8,266 nt of DNA from Candidatus Aminicenantota bacterium. GTDB taxonomy: Bacteria; Acidobacteriota; Aminicenantia; UBA2199. Shown here piece by piece: positions 1 to 5,437 of this stretch (the stretch's first letter is position 1; the number at the start of each line of letters is the position of its first letter). The stretch spans positions 1,284,792 to 1,293,057 of the forward strand of contig CP070627.1 of the NCBI GenBank assembly GCA_020355945.1, given 5' to 3'. The translations under genes were made by a program, and so were the position numbers. The notes beneath the pieces were generated by a model. That model was not told the origin of the DNA. It did not search any database and was given only the letters and a program-made list of their open reading frames with translations.

Positions 1-31
1 AATCCGTGTTTCTCCGTGTTCGTCCGTGGCT
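1..31. repeat. Interspersed CCGTG-type repeat, about 10-bp period
   Basis: AATCCGTG, TTTCTCCGTG and TTCGTCCGTG follow one another with a 10-bp period and end in GCTAAAAC. Related ATCCGTGT/ACACGGAT elements occur between genes in many uncultured bacterial genomes, which is general knowledge. Its full length is cut by the window edge. It lies beyond the 3' end of the sulfatase-fold gene, and no coding is seen here. Confidence 0.6.
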
Positions 32-66
32 AAAACAGGATTTACTTTACCATTTTGAACCGGGTA

Positions 67-93
67 GGTTTACGGGTTTACGGGTTTACGGGG
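67..93. repeat. 8-bp tandem repeat, GGTTTACG x3
   Basis: Three exact copies of GGTTTACG lie head to tail at 67-74, 75-82 and 83-90, followed by GGG. They sit just downstream of the sulfatase-fold gene. The hexamer GTTTAC inside each unit also occurs three times in the 7-bp repeat upstream of the same gene, on the opposite strand. Confidence 0.9.
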
Positions 94-94
94 A

Positions 95-126
95 CAGGCA
101 AGTATAATCAGGCAAGTATAATCAGG
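95..126. repeat. 14-bp tandem duplication, CAGGCAAGTATAAT x2.3
   Basis: Two exact copies of CAGGCAAGTATAAT occupy 95-108 and 109-122, and a third begins with CAGG at 123-126. The repeat ends about 5 bp before the stop codon of the minus-strand sulfatase-fold gene. Together with the two neighbouring repeats it fills nearly all of 1-131. No hairpin followed by a T-run was seen, so no intrinsic terminator could be assigned to the gene. Confidence 0.9.
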
Positions 127-131
127 GTGAT

Positions 132-2483
132 TTAGTTTATATAACCAAGTGCTTTTAATTTTTCCAGGTTCTTTTTATTGATTCCGGGAAAATATTTACG
201 GGGATTTGCTCTTTTTACCACACCATTGCCAAAAAGGAAAACCTCTACTTCCCTTTCCTTTGGAGCAGATTTATACGACCTTTTTGATAGTTTAATATAC
301 TCCCCATCCCGGCCCAGCGATTCATCGATAATAAAATCTCGATAATCCTTACCATCAATTTTAAGTTTAAATCTTATTTTTAATTGATCTTTCCTGGAAG
401 TTAAAATCAACGACTTGTTCCAGCCGGACATCTTCCAATTAAATATAATTTTCTCTTTACGCTTTCCATATCGGGTGAAATCCTCTTTGGTCACCCCTAC
501 CTCGTAAAATGTTTCTATTTCAGGATGGCCAGCCGGGATATCAATTTCTCCTTTTAAGTTTTTTCCTTTCAGCCTGTCAGAAAAAACAATATGAATACCT
601 CTTTTTTTCATGACCAGTTTTTTATAAACCGCTTCATACAAATCCTTATGGTTTGACAGGTCATCAATTTTAATCGGCTGCTGTTCGTTGGGGTCTTTGC
701 TTAAATCATAAATTTCAATTCGAGGGATTTCTCCATTTAATTTATGGTCAACCCTACCCCGCAGCAGTAGTTTAATGGTATCTCTTTTTACAGCAAACTT
801 GGCACTGGATTGACTAAAAACATACTTCCTACCCATCTTTAAAGGTTTTTTACTTCCTCGCTTGATTAATCCCAGCAATGATTTCCCACTGATAGTGTGT
901 TTTAGAGGAATTCCCAGGGCTTCCAGCAGGGTGGGAAACACATCGATGGTTTCCACATTCCCTGCAAAAACCGTACCACCATATTGAGAATGAGTAAACT
1001 TAAACATTAACGGGACATGAATATATTCTTCATAGAGACCATCAAAATGATAAAACCTGCCGTGTTCAAAGAATTCTTCGCCGTGATCACTGAGGATTAC
1101 AATAATGGTATCATCGTAAATCTCCAGGGATTTCAGGTATTCAATGAGTTCCTTTAAGAAATAATCATTGGTATATCGAATAGAACCGTCGTAATAATCC
1201 TGGTATCCCCGGATAACATCCTGGTCCGCCTTTGTAATTTTTTCTTGTTTCTTCCTCCGGTACCAATTCACTTTATCCCAGCCTGCCCCGATCAATTCCT
1301 GTTTCACATCAAATATGTATTGATTGTCTCCTTTATTGGTTTGAAACATATCATCATATAAGGGGATATTGGTTTTGTAGGGTGAATGGATTTCATAGGT
1401 ATGAAAAAAGAGGAAGAAGTCATTTCGGGCGTTTTGTTTGAGCCATTGTTTGGTTCTCAGCCAGGTACCCGGGAGTTCGATCCCGCCTTTTTTTCCTTGT
1501 TCATTATCAAAATAGGTATCAAATCCTTTGCACAGCCCGGTGTAGGCCGCAACTTTAGAGCCCCCTGTAAACGCAGCAGTCATATATCCTTTGCTTTTCA
1601 TGATTTCAGCCAGTGTAACCAGGTGTTCAGGGGTTGAGGGATAAAATTCCGGGACGTTATGTTCCACTTCATAAAGCCCTGTCATGATGGATTGATGGGA
1701 TTCCAATGTCCAACACCATTGGCTCCAGCAATTCTTGAACACCACAAAATCCTTTAAATAACGAACCATTTCCGGTGCTGTTTTCCTTTTGTAATCATAA
1801 ATTTCCAGGTGATCTGCCCGAAGCGTATCCAATGATATTAAAATCAATTTCGGTTTTTTCCTTTTCTTATCAACCGGGTGAATCACTAGCGGGTTACTCC
1901 AATAAGCAAATAGGTCATCTTTTAATGATGTATTGTTTATGTGTTTTTTGGTTTCAAATCGTAATATGATATCCCCCTGATAATTTTTTAAAGGAAGGGT
2001 TTTATCATGCCATCCCAGGAAGGCCAGGTTCCCGGGAAAGACTATTTCATTAAACAGGAGATGGAACATTTTTCCTGTTTTCTTTTTTATTAGAACCTTA
2101 AATTCTACAGGAAACCGCTCGCGGTCCAGGTATATATCATCGATGGCAAATCCGAATTCCAGGACCGCGCCTTTTTTTATTTTTAAAGGAAAATCAACTA
2201 TGGAATCCGCGGGAGCAAATAAAACATTCCTGGTTTGTTCCAGGCATTTTATTTTTTTAATTAATGGGGATGGGGGTAACGTGATATCACTATTTCGACT
2301 TCGAAGGGTCCGTTTTTGTTCTTTTTTTAGTTTTAAATTTTTTAAATCCGGTGTTTTGATGATCTTTGCGGATGCCATTTTTTCCAGGAGAAAAATATGG
2401 TGGGGAATTTCTTTTTGGGATTTGCTGCAAAAGAAAGCAGGCAAGATTAACAATATAAGTGCAAACTTCGGAATGATTTTCAT
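132..2483 (-). CDS. Exported sulfatase-fold (alkaline phosphatase superfamily) hydrolase/transferase without the formylglycine Cys
   Basis: This 783-residue protein opens with a lysine-poor hydrophobic signal (residues 6-18) ending in Cys19. The lipobox AFFC is poor, so it may be a lipoprotein or simply secreted. Residues ~85-200 look like a beta-rich accessory domain. The sulfatase core begins at PKLILISLDTLRADH (Asp219, metal ligand). It continues through WTLESHQSIMTG (258-269), FHTYEIHSPY (His361, His366) and SDHGEE (Asp466, His467, metal ligands), then a His479/YEEYIHVPL stretch. A second beta-rich region follows (~650-755), and the C-terminus ends in LKALGYIN, a typical sulfatase-like ending. 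The nucleophile position holds Thr259 rather than the Cys/Ser of CxPxR, so formylglycine formation there is not possible. A phosphodiesterase, phosphotransferase or atypical sulfatase is as likely as a true sulfatase. Substrate unknown. The start is supported by AGAGGAAG about 5 bp upstream. The gene is visibly more AT-rich than the oxidase operon. Confidence 0.88.
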   Translation of the reverse strand: MKIIPKFALILLILPAFFCSKSQKEIPHHIFLLEKMASAKIIKTPDLKNLKLKKEQKRTLRSRNSDITLPPSPLIKKIKCLEQTRNVLFAPADSIVDFPLKIKKGAVLEFGFAIDDIYLDRERFPVEFKVLIKKKTGKMFHLLFNEIVFPGNLAFLGWHDKTLPLKNYQGDIILRFETKKHINNTSLKDDLFAYWSNPLVIHPVDKKRKKPKLILISLDTLRADHLEIYDYKRKTAPEMVRYLKDFVVFKNCWSQWCWTLESHQSIMTGLYEVEHNVPEFYPSTPEHLVTLAEIMKSKGYMTAAFTGGSKVAAYTGLCKGFDTYFDNEQGKKGGIELPGTWLRTKQWLKQNARNDFFLFFHTYEIHSPYKTNIPLYDDMFQTNKGDNQYIFDVKQELIGAGWDKVNWYRRKKQEKITKADQDVIRGYQDYYDGSIRYTNDYFLKELIEYLKSLEIYDDTIIVILSDHGEEFFEHGRFYHFDGLYEEYIHVPLMFKFTHSQYGGTVFAGNVETIDVFPTLLEALGIPLKHTISGKSLLGLIKRGSKKPLKMGRKYVFSQSSAKFAVKRDTIKLLLRGRVDHKLNGEIPRIEIYDLSKDPNEQQPIKIDDLSNHKDLYEAVYKKLVMKKRGIHIVFSDRLKGKNLKGEIDIPAGHPEIETFYEVGVTKEDFTRYGKRKEKIIFNWKMSGWNKSLILTSRKDQLKIRFKLKIDGKDYRDFIIDESLGRDGEYIKLSKRSYKSAPKEREVEVFLFGNGVVKRANPRKYFPGINKKNLEKLKALGYIN

Positions 2484-2495
2484 AGATGCTTCCTC
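2484..2495 (-). promoter_or_regulatory. Ribosome binding site of the sulfatase-fold gene
   Basis: Read on the minus strand, AGAGGAAG precedes the ATG at 2483 by about 5 bp. It decides the start that yields the hydrophobic export signal. Confidence 0.6.
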
Positions 2496-2518
2496 TGTAA
2501 ACTGTAAACTGTAAACTG
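2496..2518. repeat. 7-bp tandem repeat, TGTAAAC x3
   Basis: Three exact copies of TGTAAAC occupy 2496-2502, 2503-2509 and 2510-2516, plus TG. On the minus strand this reads GTTTACA x3. It lies between the -10 box and the ribosome binding site of the sulfatase-fold gene, so the predicted mRNA would start inside it. Copy-number slippage would change the 5' leader length. Confidence 0.92.
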
Positions 2519-2519
2519 G

Positions 2520-2549
2520 ATTTTACATTAAAAATTGAAATATTTCAAT
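2520..2549 (-). promoter_or_regulatory. Sigma-70-type promoter of the sulfatase-fold gene, with overlapping 16-bp palindrome
   Basis: On the minus strand TTGAAA (2548-2543) is followed by a 17-bp spacer and TAAAAT (2525-2520), so transcription should start near 2513, about 30 bp before the ATG. A perfect 16-bp palindrome, ATTGAAATATTTCAAT (2534-2549), covers the -35 box and half of the spacer, as an operator would. The boxes and spacing match those of the oxidase operon promoter exactly. The palindrome being an operator is inference. Confidence 0.6.
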
Positions 2550-2577
2550 AGCACTTAAGCGGTAAGGAGTCTAATTT

Positions 2578-2609
2578 GAAGGGAAAAGGAGTGAAAAGAA
2601 GAAAAGGGA
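2578..2609. other. Purine tract
   Basis: On the plus strand 31 of 32 bases are A or G; the only pyrimidine is T2592. It lies between the stop codon of the serpin and the promoter of the sulfatase-fold gene. No hairpin with a T-run is present in this 194-bp gap, so no intrinsic terminator for the serpin could be named. A role is not evident. Confidence 0.6.
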
Positions 2610-2677
2610 CAGGTAATTTATTCTTCTCCCCATTGGGAACGCCATGGAAATAACTGGTTGATATGGGAAAAGATAAG

Positions 2678-3925
2678 CTATCCGGGGGTGCCAGGCGCTT
2701 CAGCGGGGACAACAACTCTCCCGATGAACAGGATACCCCCGGTTTGATTTTCACGGATAAGGAACAAAAAGGGGTGATCCGCGCAAAAAGTTGGCGGCGG
2801 GGGCGCTTCCATTATGGCCCGGATTTTTATCTCCACGACCGTGGTGGCGGCAGCCTCGGTGCCTTCCTCATTCACCTCAACAAATGCCTTGTGGAGAACC
2901 GCACCAATATACAACCAATTGGGATTTCCATCCATACCGGAAAAATTAGCTTTATCCATGAACGCATCCGTCATTCCCATTGATTTAAGCGTTTTGTTCA
3001 ACCGCACCCCGGAGGTTATTTTGAATTTCGGTAAAAATACCAGCACTTTTTGTTTCCCGGGACTTGCCGTCCATTCTCTTAGATTCCCTGTGGTTAGAAG
3101 TTTCTCCAGCCCGGGAAGCCCGTCTTTTTCCCGGGGCAAAAGCACAATCATGGAAAGATTCTCACCATCATATGGAAGTTCAAGAACCTGCAGGGAATCA
3201 AATTCAGCATATTTAAACATACGCTTTTGAGTCATCATCGGTACCCGGATCGTATCTCCCGACATCAGGTAAAAGTTTTGATCCCGTGTGCGATCCCTGT
3301 TAAACCGGGTGGCCCAATTGCCTTTAAAATAAACGGCATTTACCAGGACAAGGCGGGTGAGTTCATCCAGCACCCCGGGTGGAATCATGTCCCGGATTTT
3401 GTTTTTGGTCTTTTTTTCCACCCATTGGTTTATGATTTTTCTTGCGGCATTGGCATTGCTCACGTAGTCCAACGGTGTAATGCTTACCCCGTAGTGTTTT
3501 TTAACCAGGGTAAGATATTCTACCAGGAAGGGGTAGCTTTCCTGGGGCCACAAGGAATTTGCCACATTCAAGCGGATGGCGCCTTCCTCTTGTAACGCAT
3601 TCAACTTAGCTTGCACCCAGGCAAATGCCACGTGAAGTTCCTGCTGGTCCAGGGTAAAGTGAAGCACTTTGGCCATTTGTTTGGCGGTGTTTTCACGGGC
3701 CCCGGCATAGGTCATGGCCAGGGCTGTAGATATACTGTAAGGCGCAAAGAATAAATTGCCTTCCGCAGAACTGAGTTCCCTGTACAGGTCCAGGGCGAAA
3801 GCAGAGTTCCCTTCTACAACAACCGCCTCATTTACTTGCTGCCTCTTCGGTTTTGATTTTCCTTCTTTGTCTTTTAAAGGAATTCTCAAGGTCTTCCCTA
3901 TGTTCGTAGGATTTGTGGTTAACAT
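2678..3925 (-). CDS. Serpin-family protease inhibitor, no signal peptide
   Basis: At 415 residues this is full serpin length. Family landmarks appear in order: NLFFAPYSISTALAMTYAGA (~57-76), NVANSLW (~120-126), LVLVNAVYFKGNWATRF (~192-208) and the C-terminal serpin signature FCADHPFLFLI (380-390). The reactive-centre hinge EEGTEAAATT (353-362) has Thr at P14 and small residues at P12-P8, the pattern of inhibitory serpins that trap a protease by loop insertion. Counting 17 residues from Glu353 places P1-P1' at Arg369-Ala370, suggesting trypsin-like targets (inference). Four prolines after the scissile region lengthen the loop on the prime side. The start is firm: AAGGAGG lies 5 bp upstream and an in-frame TAA lies at 3952-3950. 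The basic 36-residue N-terminus is not hydrophobic, so the protein appears cytoplasmic. The target protease is unknown. Confidence 0.95.
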   Translation of the reverse strand: MLTTNPTNIGKTLRIPLKDKEGKSKPKRQQVNEAVVVEGNSAFALDLYRELSSAEGNLFFAPYSISTALAMTYAGARENTAKQMAKVLHFTLDQQELHVAFAWVQAKLNALQEEGAIRLNVANSLWPQESYPFLVEYLTLVKKHYGVSITPLDYVSNANAARKIINQWVEKKTKNKIRDMIPPGVLDELTRLVLVNAVYFKGNWATRFNRDRTRDQNFYLMSGDTIRVPMMTQKRMFKYAEFDSLQVLELPYDGENLSMIVLLPREKDGLPGLEKLLTTGNLREWTASPGKQKVLVFLPKFKITSGVRLNKTLKSMGMTDAFMDKANFSGMDGNPNWLYIGAVLHKAFVEVNEEGTEAAATTVVEIKIRAIMEAPPPPTFCADHPFLFLIRENQTGGILFIGRVVVPAEAPGTPG

Positions 3926-3937
3926 TTTTTCCTCCTT
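3926..3937 (-). promoter_or_regulatory. Ribosome binding site of the serpin gene
   Basis: On the minus strand AAGGAGG is followed by five A residues and ATG, an ideal site. With the in-frame stop 24 bp upstream of the ATG, it excludes a longer N-terminus carrying a secretion signal. Confidence 0.9.
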
Positions 3938-4002
3938 AAAATTTTTAATTTAGTGGCTTAATTAATTTAAACTTTTTAGCCTCCTTTTGTTCTCTCTTTT
4001 CC

Positions 4003-4054
4003 TCTTTTCAGATATCCATGAATTGCTCTTTTCTGTAAAATTTATCTGAAAAGA
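4003..4054 (-). promoter_or_regulatory. 12-bp inverted repeat upstream of the serpin
   Basis: TCTTTTCAGATA (4003-4014) and its exact complement TATCTGAAAAGA (4043-4054) are separated by 28 bp, with centres 40 bp apart. In serpin mRNA it could form a long-loop stem. As DNA the arms are near a whole number of helical turns apart, as paired operator halves often are. It is not followed by a T-run and does not look like a terminator. Confidence 0.4.
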
Positions 4055-4058
4055 AAGT

Positions 4059-4087
4059 AAGATAACAAAACAAGAACAAAATATCAA
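4059..4087 (-). promoter_or_regulatory. Weak candidate promoter of the serpin
   Basis: On the minus strand TTGATA (4087-4082), a 17-bp spacer and TATCTT (4064-4059) form a partial sigma-70 match. A start near 4052 would give a leader of about 127 bases holding the 12-bp inverted repeat. The -10 box is poor, and in such AT-rich DNA chance matches are frequent. Confidence 0.25.
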
Positions 4088-4248
4088 TAGACAAAAATAC
4101 TTATTTTTTACTAAGTAGAAGTTCTTATAGTAGATTTCGTGCACGGTGCATGTAAATTTGTAAATTTCGGACAAAAGTTAGAGAAGGCCACAGGTAATTC
4201 GTACGCCCCACAAAAACTTCTTATTACAGAAAAAAAATCAAAAAAAGA

Positions 4249-4277
4249 TTGAAAAACCAATTGGTTTTGTTTAAAAT
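4249..4277 (+). promoter_or_regulatory. Sigma-70-type promoter of the oxidase operon, with overlapping 16-bp palindrome
   Basis: TTGAAA (4249-4254), a 17-bp spacer and TAAAAT (4272-4277) form a strong promoter match, predicting a start near 4284 and a leader of about 58 bases. The perfect palindrome AAAACCAATTGGTTTT (4253-4268) overlaps the end of the -35 box and most of the spacer, where a repressor would block RNA polymerase. No FNR-like TTGAT-N4-ATCAA site was found. Confidence 0.65.
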
Positions 4278-4328
4278 CCTATCATGCCAGTACAAACAAT
4301 GGAAATAAGAAAAAGGCACAAACAAAAA

Positions 4329-4334
4329 AAGGAG
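4329..4334 (+). promoter_or_regulatory. Ribosome binding site of the first oxidase gene
   Basis: AAGGAG lies 8 bp before the ATG at 4343, in an A-rich unstructured leader. Confidence 0.8.
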
Positions 4335-4342
4335 AAAACATC

Positions 4343-5437
4343 ATGGATGCACAAGCACTAATCCCAACACCGGACACTATCCCGGCACCCTGGGGATTAT
4401 TCGAATTCCTGGATATTTTCACCCTCATTATCCACCTGCTGTTTATGAATGTCGTGGTAGGAGGGTGCATTATTACTTTCTTTTCCAGGTTAAAAGCTTC
4501 GGACCAACCCCTCAGCGAAAGCCTGCATGGTTCCTTTGTAAAGAAAATTCCATCGCTCCTGGCATTGACCATAACCTTTGGAGTCGCACCACTGTTATTT
4601 ATCCAGGTGCTTTACGGCCACTTCATCTATTCCAGTTCCATATTAATGGCTGTCTACTGGTTACTGGTGATTCCCCTGCTGATCATTGCCTATTACGGCA
4701 TTTATATCCATGCCGGAAAATACGTCACCTCCCGGTGGTTATCTATTGCCGCCCTGGGTATTTCCAGTGTGATTTTGATCTATATCATGATAACCTATGT
4801 CAACAACATGACCTTGATGCTGCAGCCGGAAAAGTGGCGGGCTTACTTTTCTAACCGCGGAGGAACCCTCCTGAACCTCGGGGATCCCACTTTTTTCCCG
4901 CGGTTTTTGCATTTTTTGACTGCCGCTATTGCAGTGGCAGGTCTCTTTGGAGCCATAACCTGGTATACCAGGCAAAAGAAAGGCATAACGGAAGCAGGGC
5001 AGGCGGAAGAAAAGATAAAAACCGGGCTCAAAATCTTCGGCATTGCCACTGCTGTACAGGTGGTCATTGGCATCTGGTTCCTCATTGCCCTACCCCGCGA
5101 AATCATGCTGGGATTCATGGGCGGTAATATTTTATATACGATTGTCCTTTTGCTAGGGATTGCCGCAGGAATTGCAGTACTGGTCACGGCTTTCCTGGGC
5201 AAATTAGTCCCCACCGCTGCCTTGCTCCTGGTGACCGTTGTTTTCATGGTAATCAACCGGGCTAACTTGCGGTCACTGTACCTGGAAAAATACTTTGATC
5301 CGGCATCACTGGAACTGAGCCCGCAGTATCCCGTTATGGCACTCTTCTTTGTTGTCTTTATCATCGGCTTGATCGTGGTGGCCTACATGTTAAAAACAGC
5401 ATTTGCTGCCAAAACCACCAAAGGAGGTGCACAATGA
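4343..5437 (+). CDS. Polytopic membrane subunit, paralogue of the bd-like oxidase core
   Basis: This 364-residue protein has eight or nine hydrophobic helices (about 24-49, 70-90, 96-122, 133-156, 186-207, 228-250, 261-285, 288-305, 330-352). It aligns with the membrane half of the next gene: IIHLLFMNVVVGG with IVHVYISHLAVGG (helix 1, His31), and DPTFFPRFLHFLTAAIAVAGLFG with the NPTFLP...LAGLFG stretch (helix 5). In helix 5 it has His190 in FLH, matching the conserved helix-5 His that ligates the low-spin haem b in cytochrome bd subunit I. In helix 3 it lacks the two Glu residues found in the partner. I infer a second membrane subunit of the same complex, holding a haem b or serving a structural role. 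It starts after a strong promoter and ribosome binding site, and its TGA overlaps the ATG of the next gene. No standard gene symbol applies. Confidence 0.8.
   Translation: MDAQALIPTPDTIPAPWGLFEFLDIFTLIIHLLFMNVVVGGCIITFFSRLKASDQPLSESLHGSFVKKIPSLLALTITFGVAPLLFIQVLYGHFIYSSSILMAVYWLLVIPLLIIAYYGIYIHAGKYVTSRWLSIAALGISSVILIYIMITYVNNMTLMLQPEKWRAYFSNRGGTLLNLGDPTFFPRFLHFLTAAIAVAGLFGAITWYTRQKKGITEAGQAEEKIKTGLKIFGIATAVQVVIGIWFLIALPREIMLGFMGGNILYTIVLLLGIAAGIAVLVTAFLGKLVPTAALLLVTVVFMVINRANLRSLYLEKYFDPASLELSPQYPVMALFFVVFIIGLIVVAYMLKTAFAAKTTKGGAQ
5421..5429 (+). promoter_or_regulatory. Ribosome binding site of the fusion oxidase gene
   Basis: AAGGAGGTG lies inside the last codons of the upstream gene, about 5 bp before the ATG of an ATGA overlap (5434-5437). 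This is the classic arrangement for coupled translation of two subunits in a fixed ratio. Confidence 0.9.

Larger units (their letters stand above)
3926..4342. other. Divergent AT-rich intergenic region, 417 bp
   Basis: This gap separates the minus-strand serpin from the plus-strand oxidase operon and must hold control signals for both. Besides the elements listed separately it contains a small odd-centred palindrome, TGCACGGTGCA (4140-4150), and a two-copy tandem GTAAATTT (4152-4167). The only long reading frame inside it (3962-4174, minus) starts with TTG, has no ribosome binding site, and is not accepted as a gene. Confidence 0.7.

Noticed and set aside
2663..2983. Plus-strand frame of 106 codons antisense to the serpin
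   Set aside because: It overlies the strongly conserved serpin C-terminus, has no recognisable domain, and is best read as a shadow frame.
3962..4174. 70-residue minus-strand reading frame upstream of the serpin
   Set aside because: TTG start, no ribosome binding site, AT-driven composition (many Lys, Phe, Ile), and it covers likely control signals.
4225..4260. FNR or CRP-like operator before the oxidase operon
   Set aside because: No TTGAT-N4-ATCAA or TGTGA-N6-TCACA arrangement; only the 16-bp palindrome stands out.
4843..5364. Minus-strand frame of 173 codons opposite the first oxidase gene
   Set aside because: Antisense to conserved membrane helices; Lys/Arg/Pro-rich sequence with no domain and no ribosome binding site noted.
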